DNA of 64,000 nt from Crotalaria pallida (GCA_037953625.1 CM075650.1:4280501-4344500), one strand, 5' to 3'. Positions 45,649 through 58,170 are shown, counted from the first letter of the stretch. The notes: generated by a model not told the origin, from the sequence alone. Program-made: numbers and translations.

Positions 45649-48600
45649 CTACTCCCCCACTTAAAAGGAATTTCGTCCCCGAAATTCATCTTTTGAAATT
45701 TTCCACTTTTCCAAAGTATTTTTATACTAGAAATCTTCATCTAGCTCCCAAAAATTTGTTCTTTTAGGGTCCTCCCCCACTTAAAAGAGTTTCGATATAT
45801 TCCTTGTATTTTGAAACATTTCAAATAAAACCCTTCAGGAAAAACTTTCCAAACTAAACCACAAGGATTTTTCATATAAAACTCTTGTGTGAAAGAATTT
45901 ATTTTAAAAGAAATACTCTTTATACTTCACATAAATATTTTTCAATTAAAACATTTTCCAATAAACTTTTTGGGCTGCGCACTCTGATCTCTCGAGCATG
46001 ATCAAAGAAACATTTGTATGACTTCATTTCTTAATAGTTTGAGACATTAGGGTGATCAATCCTAATATTCAATCCATTAATAACAAAGTCATCCCTTTCA
46101 GATATAATCTTTCGCAAGAAAGACCATACGATAGGTCTTTAAGTTAGATGAACTTAAAGATAGGGTAATTATCACTATCAGACTTAGTTAGATAGTCAAG
46201 TTCTAGAGACATTTCCGTTGGGGAGACAAAGATTTGTCCTATCCCGGTGGTTGTTAATCTCTCTAGTCATAACTGATCTTTCTATTTCTGTAGCGTCCAC
46301 AGCGATTTATCACATCCAACTGTGACAAAGGTTTTGATCACAGAAAGATTGAAGTTGAACTTCCAACAGAATATTGATACTTTCAAACGATTAGATTAAC
46401 GTAGTCGAAAACATTTGATTATGTTAACTTAGATCAAAGGAAGAGATAGGCTTGGGTTGCCTACGCCAGGATGACACTCAACTCTCATCTCGGCCGGTGA
46501 ATTCTTCTCGTGCTGGATTCGTCCATTCTCTTTTTTTTTCACCTTTTCCTTCAAGACAATTCGGTGAGTAATACTCCAGCTTCCTACAATTGGAATTGAC
46601 TATTCCCTTAGGTACATCACAACTAAACTCAAAGTGATGTGCCTCACAGTTTTCACCTTGAGATGGACAAATGTTCCCTTCCCTATGTCCTCCTTAGTCC
46701 CCTTTCTTCAATCGAGGATCCCTTAACCTTGATATTTTCCGTGGTTGGTATTCTCCCATTTACTTTTCCTCTTCCTGCAGTTGGGTCTTCATTTCATCAA
46801 TCTTTCTCTTACTCTAAACTCAAACATTTCTCGCAAGGAATTCATGTACTTTCCCATAGTCCTCATACATGCTTACTAACCTCGAGAAATTCTTTATTCC
46901 TTGATAGTTGATAGCTAGCTTGAGTTCGAACATAATCTATTCTTGAAGTTCATCCCTTCGGATTTCTCGTCTAGGTTGTCTTAGACAACACTTCCTAAAT
47001 TCCTTGCCTCCATACTATATTGTCTAATATCCATAATCACCGACTTTAATTCTAAGGATTAAATCTCATTCATCCCTTCCAGCTCCTCATCCTCTGGTTG
47101 TAATTCACGGATCCGATTCAAGAATTTGTTGATGATTGGCAACATTCCCAATCTAATACTTAGAGGGTTCCTCTCGGGTTACCAGACTTAGGTCTCTGAA
47201 TTCCTCGATCAGGATAACCTCCTTAACCATCATTGGGCTAGCAATTCAGATCGTCTGCAACTACGTTTGCTATGCCAGGATGATAATGGAGCTCAAAGTC
47301 ATAATCTTTTAGAAACTCCATCCATCGCCTTTATCTTACATTCAACTCTCCCTCTTCTTATTGTCATTCATACTTTCGAACTCCAAACTTGTTCATGAAT
47401 CACAACCTTCTTATCTTAGTATCTATTGACTCCTTTGCATTATCCAGCTCAATTTTCTACCTTCTCCGATTGGAGTACTCCTTAATTTTCAATTCTTGAT
47501 TAATCCATAAGTATTATGATTCAATCCCCTCAAATAAATTTCAATGATGAATCAAGGTATTAAGTTATTTTACCACACTAAATCCTTTCTTAAATTTTAC
47601 TTAGGTGGTTAACATTGAGTTTGGATTGGAGGAAAATGTTTATTGATACCAAAAGTTCCTTCACAAAGGACTTAAATTTTTATTTTAAACTTTCAGCTTC
47701 TAACCGGTTACAAGAAATTCTAACCGGTTATGAAGTATAGTTTTAGAAACCAAAGAATTTCAAAACCATTTTCTTTACATCATCTAATCCAACTCAAAAT
47801 AGGATTTATTCATAATCCAATACCTTGATTCCAACCGAATCAATCACTGAAATGATTTAAATCATAATCTACTCACATTTTCCATAATTCCTTTTGGACT
47901 AATCATATTATGTTGGGGTAGAATCCATCACCACCCCACCATAATTAAACAACATCCTCTCATTCAATACCATCAGTTGATCTTTCCAAATCAACTTGAT
48001 CAAAGGCCATGCGATCTTAGAAAGCCCTTAAATGCTCCGGTGATAGTATCCAGCCAGCCCTAAGAAAATTTCTCACCTCAGTCACAATCTTAGGCTGTTC
48101 CTATTTCAATAATAAACTTACCTTTGCTGGATCCATCACAATTCTTCTTTAAAGATCACATGCCCTGCGAACGTAACTTCGCTCAACCAAAACTCATCTT
48201 TGGCGAGCTTAACACACAACTACTCCTCTTGCAGGATTCTCGACACACTCCCGAGATGTTCCTCATGCTCCTCCGGATTCTCAGGATAACCACAAACGAA
48301 TCCAAATATAATCTAAAGGTCCCGTTCTTATAATCCATAAAGAACAGGTGCATTAGTCAATCCGAACGACATTATTTTCTACTCATAATGTCCGTATCGA
48401 GGTCAAAATACAGTCTTAAGTGTATCCCTACCCCAAATCCTGATTTGGGGTTAATTCAACCGCCAATCAATCTTAGAAAACACTTAGACTCCTTTAACCT
48501 GGTTCAACCAATTCTTTTAGCAACTTCTCTACGTGTTTCTCCCATTTGACCATTCCTGATAATACCATATCGTAAGGGTAGTAGAGAGAGAATCAGCTTC

Positions 48601-49441
48601 AAGAATTAACTTGATTCCAAACTCCATCTCTTTGCTCAGGGTGAACCTAACATCATTTCTTGAAATCCAGATTTCTTTAACCCCCTATTTTCTTCACTAC
48701 TGCCCAGAAGCAGACACATGGATCCATTGGATTCCAGATTCGAAGCTTGGAAATCCCAATACAGGGTTGTTCTATCGTCATTAATCATGATCACTTGATC
48801 CCTCGGCTCCCAAACCGTGCTTAAGATCAAATGTAATCATGACACATGTAGATAGACAAAGTCTAATACCTTAATAGAACGATCCAGACGTACCTTGGAA
48901 ATGACTACAAGAAGATTTGTAGGAGTCTCCACTTGAGATAACAGATTGGGTAAGGCATTGAGCAACTTCGATCGCTACCCTTATCCGAAAGGAACCAAAG
49001 AAAGGATAGCTTTAGAGTTGAACAAACTCAACAAGGTTGATCTTTAAGAAGATCACTGCCCTACACTCGGTCTAAAAGTTGATTAACTTTAACACGAGTG
49101 AGGGTAAACACTCCTCTTCAGAGTCGAGGACTCAACTACAACTCCTTAAAATTTCCTCATCACCAGTTCTATGAAAACATAATAAACCGACACTGTGGTT
49201 TTGAGTTTTCAACATGTCTAAAGAGAAGCATACGACTATCATACCTCTACTTAGACTTCCTAGAACACTTCTTAATAGAAGAATAAGCTACTTATCTAGA
49301 GCCATTACCCATAACCTTAGCTCTAGTTTGGAAGTATATGGAAGCATACTTCCCAGGAACATTGCAGATATCGATGACCAGCGTATTGGACCACACACCC
49401 AAGGACCAAGAGTCAGGACCATTGCTCTGATACCATAAAAA
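45649..49441 (-). pseudogene. Internal region of the gypsy element with decayed pol
   Basis: No long ORF remains on either strand. On minus, near 47345-47262, the RNase H end WMEFLKDYDFELHYHPG followed by ANVVAD is readable, as in chromovirus (Tekay/Del-like) pol. Near 48090-48030 a VTEVRNFL-like stretch matches the reverse transcriptase to RNase H transition. Integrase and gag are not recognised. One AACCGGTT pair (47702/47722) also lies here. At 3.8 kb it is clearly shorter than autonomous chromovirus internals. Confidence 0.8.
49424..49435 (-). other. Primer binding site (initiator Met-tRNA)
   Basis: TGGTATCAGAGC on the minus strand lies 6 nt inside the right-hand LTR boundary. It is the standard iMet primer binding site of plant retrotransposons and fixes the element's orientation. 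Confidence 0.9.
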
Positions 49442-52400
49442 TGTAACACTCATTTTATGTCATCTTACTTTATAAGGAAAGTAATAAGTTTAAGAATACT
49501 TGGACTTGTTTTCGTTGGAGAAAGATCTGAAAATAAAAAATTATCTCTTCCCTGGAAAATTTATTTTCACAAACACTTGATTAATAATGAAGGTGACTAG
49601 TAAAATCAGAGTTTTGCGGAAACATAGTAAAATCACCATATTACCCTCTCAAAATATATCAAGTGTAACAAGTCCACTATTATCAAATAAGTATTATGAT
49701 GAAACTGAATTACTTTTATGATACCTTTTTCCAAAATATGTATCATATAAATTCTATTAAAAAAATAGAAATGTCATAGAGCTGGTCACTGGTCCCTTGT
49801 CCAAACATCCTTCTGGTCGGATCCTCGATATCTGCACAACGGGTTCCCAACCCACATTTTCTACACTCTGCAAGCACCTAAGGGACATCTCCCCTTATTG
49901 ATTCTTGTGCAAGCTAGATGCACGATCAACACCTAATAAGGGCATGGGGGTTAGCTATACATATTCGCATAATCAAATGAGAATAAAACTAACATCCACA
50001 AGTTAACATATAGCAAATCATGATGCATAACCATATGAGCACACCCGGTTAATCATAACAATTCTTTCAATGCAGGTGGCATGATGTATGATTTCCTTCC
50101 ACAACTGAGGTCTCTAAAAGTCCATCTTGGACGTCCATCCGATACACCATTGTGTTCCCGGAACACTGACATTCGTTCCCAGAACGTAATGCCAAACCAT
50201 ACTTGGATGATAAGCATTCACTCCCAGAGTGTGCATCACGTTCCCAGAACGTGTAGCAAACCATACTTGGATAAATAAGAATCACTCCCAGAGTGTGCAT
50301 CACGTTCCCAGAACGCATACGTTCCCAGAACGTACAAAAACCAGGTCCCGGACACTGGCCACATATCTATAATGTGTCATCCAGTAGGTTGCTTATCAAA
50401 GTGTTCCCAGAACACCAACATACGTTCCCAGAACGTATAAAACCAGGTCCCAGACACTGGCCACATATCTATAATGTGTCATCAAGTAGGTTATAATTTG
50501 GTACTCCCGGAGTACCCTCCTCATATTCCCAGAATATGATAAACGTTCCTACCAACCAAACTTCCATTCTATATGAATGCACAATCATAAAGGTTGGTTT
50601 TTATGTTTAATTCCATGATTAAACCAATGTGTTCCCAGAACACTCACATACGTTCCCAGAACGTATCGCAAACCAAACTTGGAATGAAATCAAGCACCAC
50701 TCCCAGAGTGTGCATCACGTTCCCAGAACGTGTCCAAGAAACCATGTCCCAGACAATGGCCACATTCCCAGAATGTGTCATCAAGTTGGTTGCATTAGTT
50801 TAGTACTCCTAGAGTACAGGGTCAAGTACCCGAACATCACAAACTATCTTTGCCAACCTATTTCATTACCTTTCTCTATGCATGTATTGCATGCATAATT
50901 ACTAAGATTGGTCTTTCCATTAATTACTGTGATTTAGAAATATTCCAATTTCTCTTTTGAATGATTTATTTGAGGTATAGTCTTTGACACAAAAATTCTC
51001 CTTTGAAATATCCCAAAACATGTCATTAAACTTAGATTGGGTAAAACGAAGTCAATGGTATTCAAAAACTTAACTTTTTATTTTTCAGATTCAGGTACTA
51101 ACCGGTTACAGTTCCAGGCTAACCGGTTAGATTTGCAAACCTGAACTGTTTACCATTGTAATTCAGAAAACCCTTTTTCTTAAATTCCCTACCCAATCCA
51201 TAAACCAGTTTAACAATGTTTATACCTCAAAATCCATTGTTTCAACATTCAAAAGTCCAAATCACATTTCCTTTTCCAATGAACATAATTTCCTCTTGAA
51301 ATTATTTCATTAACTTAAGGCATTAAATTTGATCTTTCAAATAAGAACTTTGACAACTCAAGTTCAGATCATGTATAATGAAATTAAAGCTTAAATTTGA
51401 GCAAAGGCCATTGAGATTTCAGAACTGATTAATAAACCAATTTTCTTTGAAAATCTGCAGTGTCTAACCGGTTACGAAAATCGTGTAACCGGTTAGATTA
51501 TGCAGTCAGACCATCAAAACAAGAGTTTTAACAACTCAATTTCTTCCTTTCTCAAATCTAACCAAATTTCATTATGCACAAAGTTCATATGCCTTAAAAT
51601 AAACATGTTTACACCCAGAAACACATTCATATTGCATGCATTCAACTTGGATACACCAATTACACATAATTGCACACATTTCACAACTTAATGCATCAAT
51701 TCACATAATATTCAATTAAGTCATGAAATCAACTTCAACATAGCTTGCATGCATCCAGATAACATTGCTCAAAACAACAATTGAGCTCAAGTTGGCCTCC
51801 AAGCCATTTAACCATTTCACTTATGCCCTTTTGAGTCTCTTGGTGACTCATCCTTTATTCTACCACAATTTATTCTCATTCTAGCAAATAGTAAGCTTCC
51901 CCCTTACCTTAGTTTCGTGCTTGATCCAAAACATTGCAGAGAGAAAGACTCCAACATAGATTCCCCACAAATCCTAGGTTCTGCTCTCAGCCACGATTTC
52001 CATCAACAGGGTTCAAAGACCAGAAAATTTGACATAGCAATTGGCCAAAGAAATTGGGGAAAACAATTAGAACTTGATCTGGGTAACATGCACTAGAAAA
52101 TAAAAGTGATTTGAAGCTTAAACATTATCTGTGCTTACCAGAATCAAAGCTCGAACTCAGCTTCCAGAACCAAGAGAAGACAGAGTTCAGTTTCCCAGCT
52201 CCAATTTCTAAGGTTGATTCCTCCTCACACAAGAACCCTCAGCTCACAAGGTGTATATCACTGGAAAGCTCTCGATTTAAGCTTTCCAGAAAGGTGTGTT
52301 TCCCTCTCTAACCCTCAACGAAGAAGACGAATTGTTCAATACGAATCTGGAACCCTAATTTCAGCCTCTCCACCAGAAATCAAGTGCATCAACCTCCAAT

Positions 52401-52845
52401 CCTTCAGAATTCCTTCAATTTATAGAGGAATTCGTTGACATGCAGGAAGACACGCGTCCTCCAACATGCAATTAGTGGGATTCGTGGCGAATTCTGGGTT
52501 AAAACGCGTGATTACTCATTAAACGCACTAACCCAGTTTTCTGAGTTCATCGTGTAACCGGTTACACAGCCCTTCTAACCGGTTACATACTGATAAAATT
52601 CAAAAATTAATAATTTAATTACTCTTTCTTCAACAATCTTTTTAATTTTGCAATTAGGTCCCAACCCAAGGACTAAATTACAATATTCACATTTTTGTAC
52701 AAAATAACCATATACAAATATATCTCATATTTTTATAATAAAAACACATAATGTACAAAAACTAAAACCTACAAAATTCAATTATAAAATAATTGTTATA
52801 ATTAATTTCTTGGTTATTTGGGAAACAAAAATTAGGGGTGTTACA
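49442..52845 (-). repeat. 5' LTR of the gypsy element
   Basis: Same structure as the other LTR at an offset of 7199 bp: palindrome array at 50120-50817 and AACCGGTT pairs near 51100/51121, 51466/51487 and 52556/52577. A 2-bp deletion relative to the 3' LTR lies near 52508. Confidence 0.95.
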
Positions 52846-52850
52846 GTTTC

Positions 52851-54035
52851 GATTTCGGTTTTTCCCAAACTCAATCAGAGCGGATTTACTCTACCAAAAT
52901 CGGTTCGTTTCGAGCGGGTAACCGCGAGTGTGAGTTTTATTATCATTCCTAATTTTGAATAAATTGGAGCAACAATCCTATAATGAAGTGCCCCTGTGGG
53001 CTCGCAGCATAACTCGATATTAGGGAGGGCATGCCCTTGAGCATATCTAGAAACGGTGTTTTCCACCGCAAAATCGAAACGAAAAGAAGATCTTGCCATT
53101 AAGAGTTGGGTCGGATATTCGCAAGAAAATATGGAATGCTTGGAAACCGAAACCCGTTTTAAAAATATCGGGTGGGGTGATGTGTGCGTAGCATACATAT
53201 TATTTTCCTATTAGTTTGTAATTATTTTCTTACATATTCATGCATTTATTTATAGTTTAACATGCATTTATGTCATATTTCACTTGGAAAGGTTTATTGT
53301 GCTTTTGATGTGCATATTAATAATTTTGAGGCTTGAAGCATTGGAAAAGTATAGGAATAAATCAAAGAAGATATGCTAAGAGATTTTGTGAGAAAAATAT
53401 AGAAAAAGATAGAGAAAGAGGCATGTGAGAAGAAGGAGACAACTATTGGGCCTATTTTGATATTTTGGGCCCAACACTTGGTGGAAGGAAAAGTTACAAA
53501 AGAAGGAAGATAGAAACCATGTGAACAACATAGTAGATATTAGAGTATTCACAATTTATACTGAACTTGAATATTTTTCTTCTAAAACCCTGTTAACTTG
53601 TATTCACACCCACAAGTCAACAAATGGAAGCGATAAAACAGTTAACATGTATTCAAACCCACAAGTCAACAAATGGAAGTGATAAAACAGTTAACAATGG
53701 AAGACATTGGTGGCAGCAAGTGATGTGATCATTTCCAAATGACATTGATTCCTCGAATTCGCTGTAGTAATTAAGTCAACTCATATCTCATAATTGCAAG
53801 TTTACATTCTTTAAAACATGATTTTTTTTCTTATAAGTTTTTTATACAGTTGTTGTTGACAAGTGCATTAAAATCATATTACCATAGGAAAATTAAATAT
53901 ATCATTTAAAAAATGATAATAAATATATCCAAGTTTTTAAATAGCGCGGTTGCGGCTGTAATGCCAAATGCGGCCAATGCAGTTGTTGGGGTATGGTTTC
54001 GTGTAGCAATTTCAAATAGCAATTGCTATATATAT
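52851..54035. other. Gene-free stretch right of the gypsy element
   Basis: 52851-52955 is the remaining half of the split GGGT-rich element. 53586-53694 holds two tandem copies of about 51 bp (CACAAGTCAACAAATGGAAG in each). 53415-53480 has GGGCCTATTTTGATATTTTG wording found in plant LTRs. No coding region is recognised. Confidence 0.5.
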
Positions 54036-54220
54036 ATATATATTTAGGGGGTTGCTAACATCCACCTATGTAGGAGGATTTTAGCAATGTCCACCAAAAT
54101 ATTTGGACAAAATTACCCTTCCTTTTATAACTTGAGTAACTTATTTTTTTAAGGGTGTTTATGTAATTAGATTATTAATTAATTTTTTTTTTTAAAAAAA
54201 GAAAATCATCCCCCACCATC

Positions 54221-54327
54221 CGTTGATCACCATTGACCGTCGTTGACCACCGTTGACCGCCGTTGACCGGTGTTGACCGCCGTTGACCGGCGTTGACCAG
54301 CGCCGTTGACCAGTGTTGACCGCCACC
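54221..54327. repeat. GTTGACC short tandem array
   Basis: About nine or ten TTGACC units lie at intervals of mostly 11-12 bp (CCGTTGACCGCCGTTGACCG type). TTGACC/T is the WRKY-factor W-box core, so this is a cluster of potential WRKY sites, whatever its origin. Confidence 0.9.
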
Positions 54328-54418
54328 CCTAAACCCTAAGACCCTAGACCCTAAACCCTAAGACCCTAAACCCTCCCTAAGACCCTAAACCCTCCCTAAG
54401 ACCCTAAACCCTAAACCC
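54328..54418. repeat. Interstitial telomere-like CCCTAAA array
   Basis: CCCTAAACCCTAAGACCCTA-type units alternate CCCTAAA (the plant telomere repeat) with CCCTAAGA and CCCTCCCTAAGA variants over about 90 bp. It is directly adjacent to the TTGACC array inside the TIR element. Confidence 0.85.
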
Positions 54419-54551
54419 AAATTACAGAAATACCCTTAAAAATTAACCTATCCAAGTTAAAATATGGAGGGTAATTTTATCCAAATATTTAGGTGGACAT
54501 TGCTAAAATCCTCCCCACATTGGAGGATGTTAGCATTCCCCATTTATTTAT

Positions 54552-54840
54552 ATTTGTAGTTTCTCCTAACATTAATCTTTTACTCTTTTTTTAATCAAAG
54601 ATTGATATGAAAGAGGACAAGAGAAAAGGAATTGGCATGTCTCAAAAAGTGATTGAGAAGGATTTGAAGAGTCCTATGTTAGTGTTATATATATATATAT
54701 ATTGTAGTTTCTCGTAACATTCATCCTTTACTTTTTCTGTTAAATCAAATATTGATTTGAAAGAGGATAAGAGAAAAGGAATTGACATGTCTCAAAAGTG
54801 ATTGAAAAGGGTTTGAAGAGTCCTTTGTTATTGTTATTAA
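54552..54840. repeat. Tandem duplication of the pseudogene's first segment
   Basis: GATATGAAAGAGGACAAGAG with GGCATGTCTCAAAAAGTGAT (54603-54660) recurs at 54752-54800 with a few changes. The copies are separated by a short TA run and both keep the GTAGTTTCTC...AACATT lead-in. The unit is about 150 bp. Confidence 0.8.
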
Positions 54841-57115
54841 GGCAAGAGCGGAAAAAGTTGTCCATTTACTCTTATAGAGATGAATTGCTCGAAGCTGTGT
54901 TCATGATCATCACTGTATAGTTGTTGGTGAAACTGGTTTTGGAAAGACTACACAGCTTCCCAATATCTGCATGAAGCTTACTACACAAAGCGTGGAATGA
55001 TTCCATGCACTCAGCCGCAAAGCGCGGTTACTATGATTATCGCTGCTTGAGTTTATGAAGAGATAGTGATAACTTGGGAAATGAAATGAGGAGGTTACAA
55101 CGTTTTTGGTCACTAATTTGCATCACGTGCATTTGACTCATTTGGGAATGGATCACATGTATTTGGCTCATTTGGAAATGGAGAAATAACAAGGTTTTTA
55201 GCACTGATGATTAATATATGACCGAGCATATAGATAAAATAAAGAATAGAACTTGGATGTGGATTAAAGGAAAATTGAACAAGGGGATGTATGTTTCTTT
55301 TTTAGTAGATGTCAAATTCATATCAAAGTCCTCTATCTTATTGATCATAGTCTAGTGTATGTGTACTTATGCTTGTTGGTCATGATTTTGTAGTTGGATG
55401 GGATAGTTGTTTAATTCTTTGTGTACGAGTTAACAATGTGGGTTGGTGGGGATTATTCATGTATTGTTCATTTTCTTTGTATTTTGTTTCTCTTTGGGGC
55501 TGGGTGTATTCCTTATGCTCATGGTTTTCCCTCTTCTTTTTAAATTTTTTTCTTATCCAAAAAAACTTAGGAAATGAGGTTGGTTATTCCATCCATTTTG
55601 AGGATCGCATGTCAAAGAAGACTATTATGAAATATGTGACAGATGAAATGTTTTTGAAGGATTTCCTTCACGAGCCGTGACTTTCAAGTTATAGTGTGGT
55701 GATGGTGGATGACGCTCAAGAAAGATCACTCTCGTCTGCCATTTTGATTGGATTACTCAAGTATTTTGCGCTTTCTTGGCCCGATTTTAAGTTGCTTATA
55801 TCAAGTGCTTCTACGATTGATGCAGAGAAGTTTAGTGACTACTTTGATTATGCTCCAATATATAGATATCCAGGGAGACAATATCCTTTAGAAATAAACT
55901 TTACCAAAGAACGAGTAGTCAGTTACTTGGATGCAACTATTGACACAACACTTCAAGTCCATGTCAATGAACCTCTCGGAGATATATTGGTGTTCCTTAA
56001 TAGCCAAGAAGAAATTGAAACTGCTGAAGAAATTTTGAAGCACCAAATTAGAGGCTTGAGGACAAAAATTGCTGAGTTAATAGTATGTCCTTTACATGAC
56101 AACGTGTCGACTGAGCAACAAGCTATGATATTTGTATCAGCTCATGGAGGAGCACGAAAGGCTGTCCTTGGAACTAATATTTCATAAGCATTATTGACAA
56201 TTGGTGGGATCAAGTATGTGGTTGATCCAGGATTTCGTATGGTTGAAAGTTATAATCCAAAAATACGAGTGAAGTCCTTGTCAATAATACCCATCTCAAA
56301 AGCTTCAGCAATGCAAAGAGCTGGTTGTTTTGGTAGAAAAGGTCCTGGAAAGTGCTTCAGGTTGTATACTGCACACAGTTTTCAAAATGATTTGGATGAT
56401 AACAACGTACGAGAAATATAGTGGACCAACCTTGCAAATATCGTTTAGCAAAAAAAAAAACCTTGAAAATATCGTTTTGACTCTAAAAAGTATTGGTATT
56501 CATGAGTTGGTGCACTTTGATTATATATATCCTTCACACATTGAGCTATTATTGAAAGCCCAAGGGCTTCTATTTGGACTAGGTGTGTTAAATAAAGGTG
56601 GAGAGTTAATCAGGGTAGGTAGAATGATGGTAGAGTTCCTACTTGATCCAATGTTGTCGAAAATGATAGTGGCTTCATATAAGTATAAGTGTTCTGATTA
56701 GATCATTTTTATCGATGCTATGCTTTTTGTTTGCTACTCAATATTTTATAATTGAAAGGACAAACATGTTCATTCAAACAAGGCAAGGATGAAATTTTAC
56801 ACGGGTGATGTAGGAGACCATATTGCATTGCTTAAGGTCTACAATTCATGGAAGGAGGCCAATTATTCAATAGAGCGGTGTATTGAAAATGGTATACGGG
56901 TAAGGAGAATGAAAAAGACTAGGGATATTTGTGATCAGCTTGCAGGGCTTCTAAAAACGATTGAGATTGACCTAACTTCGAATTCTACTGATTTAGATGC
57001 CATCAAGCCTCGGAATTTTTCCCACACCGTGCTCGATTGCAAGTGAATGGATCATATCACACCGTTAAACATCCACAGGTTGTTGACATACATCCTAATT
57101 CGGGATTGGAGCACC
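54595..57115 (+). pseudogene. DEAH-box RNA helicase pseudogene (PRP2/DEAH1-like)
   Basis: The order of helicase motifs is preserved over broken frames. Motif I VVGETGFGKTTQLPQ is near 54915-54960. Motif II should be DEAH but reads VDDAQE (55705). SSASTIDAEKFSDYFD is motif III (near 55800), then GDILVFLNSQEEIETAEEIL, KYVVDPGF, and motif VI as QRAGCFGRKGPGKCFRLYT (56310-56370), lacking the two Arg-Ser/Arg-Ala-type residues of the family. The C-terminal HA2/OB part has DPMLSKMIVAS and GDVGDHIALLKVYNSWKE. Stops and frameshifts occur at several points (for example 55049, 55678, 56186, 56419, 56699). DEAH helicases of this type remodel the spliceosome; this copy cannot. A LINE tail interrupts it at about 55098-55563. 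Confidence 0.9.
55098..55563 (+). mobile_element. LINE 3' end inserted in the helicase pseudogene
   Basis: The insertion separates the motif Ia region from the LGNEVGYSIHFED stretch. It reads LIWRWRNNKVFS-like, then RTWMWIKGK, typical of L1-type LINE C-termini, and ends with an A-run. AACTTGGGAAATGA before it and AACTTAGGAAATGA after it look like an imperfect target duplication. Confidence 0.7.
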
Positions 57116-57449
57116 CACTACTTTCCTTCCCAATAATTCGTTAAAAATAAATATGTTTGGATGTATTTTTGATGTTTTATTGAAGTATTTTAATATGAAA
57201 GTATGACATTCCCAATTATTGAATAAAAATAATTTTGTTTATATGATGTTTTATCGAGGTATTTTAATATAAAAATATTAAGTTTTTATCTTTGGGGTTA
57301 ATTAGTTTGAGTATTAACCTAAGTGAAATTTGAAAGTTTAACCGGGATAACCGGTTTTCGATTTTTGATGATTGATTATTAGACCAATTTGAGGCCAATT
57401 TTGTGAAGTTTCACACACATAATAATGCAAAGCTCACAAATTCAACACT

Positions 57450-58170
57450 TAGGAGTAGGTATTGGCCAAATACCCATGCCCGTGGATATTCTAAAAAATA
57501 CTCGCAACGGGTACCGCACTATTCCCTTGCTGGTGGGGATGAGTATTATAATACCCGTCCCGCGGGTACCCGCATATATATAATACTCCCTCCGGTCCTA
57601 TATATAAGCCCCCTTTCAAGACTTTTTTTTGGTCCTTAATATAAGTCCCATTTCCAATTTCCAATGGCATTAATTACTTTTTTTTTCCACAAACAGCCCT
57701 ATTTACTTAAAACTTTTTACATTCCCAATAATAATTATAGGGGTACTTTTGAAAATAATACCAAATATTTACATTTCCAATGCCACTAACTAACTTTCTT
57801 AAAGGGAGTGAAATTGGTCAAAAGATGCTTATATTAGGGACCGGAGGGAGTAATACTTTACTAATAAATTTTATATATGTATTAATATTTTTTTACTACT
57901 TTGAGAACATATAAAAAAAATTTAATTTATATTTAATAATTAATTTTAAAGATAAAATTATAATGACAAAAATTTATCATATGTATATTATTATTCATCT
58001 TATAATTATTTTTATGTATAATGATTATTACAAAATATATAATTATATAATAAAAGTTTAAAACCCGCAAATACCTGCGGGCACCCGTTACCCGCATAAA
58101 CACTCGCGGATATGGGCATGGGTATGCACTACCGCACCCGTGGGTACCCATCTCCATCCCTACTAAGGAA
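57450..58170. mobile_element. hAT-like element with GGGTACCC-rich arms
   Basis: The arms are imperfect inverted repeats of ACCCATGCCCGTGGAT, CGGGTACC and GCGGGTACCCGC on the left and ACCTGCGGGCACCCG, GGGCATGGGTATGC, CCCGTGGGTACCC on the right. It ends near CATCTCCATCCCTA. The interior is AT-rich and holds the Stowaway MITE at 57596-57850. Short ORFs across it are by-products. Confidence 0.55.
57596..57850. mobile_element. Stowaway MITE, third copy, nested in the hAT-like element
   Basis: CTCCCTCCGGTCCTATATAT at the left is inverted at the right (TTAGGGACCGGAGGGAG), with TA on each side (57594-57595 and 57851-57852). Confidence 0.9.

Larger units (their letters stand above)
42243..52845 (-). 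mobile_element. Complete non-autonomous Ty3/gypsy retrotransposon with 3.4-kb LTRs
   Basis: Two nearly identical LTRs (42243-45648 and 49442-52845) enclose 3.8 kb. GTTTC at 42238-42242 and 52846-52850 is a 5-bp target duplication. The orientation is minus: the primer binding site TGGTATCAGAGC (initiator Met-tRNA type) lies at 49435-49424 next to the right-hand LTR, and a polypurine tract (GTGGGGGAG on minus, 45651-45663) lies next to the left-hand LTR. About 20 substitutions and one 2-bp indel distinguish the LTRs by eye, roughly 0.6%. The internal region has only decayed pol, so the element needs proteins from elsewhere. Confidence 0.95.
54036..54545. mobile_element. TIR element carrying TTGACC and CCCTAAA arrays
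   Basis: The left end GGGGTTGCTAACATCCACC...TAGGAGGATTTTAGCAATG is inverted at the right end (CATTGCTAAAATCCTCC...GGATGTTAGCATTCCCC). Flanks ATATATTTA and ATTTATTTA match at 8 of 9 positions, so a Mutator-type duplication is possible. The interior contains two arrays listed separately and has no ORF. Confidence 0.65.

Noticed and set aside
46639..46911. 90-codon plus ORF in the gypsy internal region
   Set aside because: It is antisense to decayed pol sequence, with no recognised domain.
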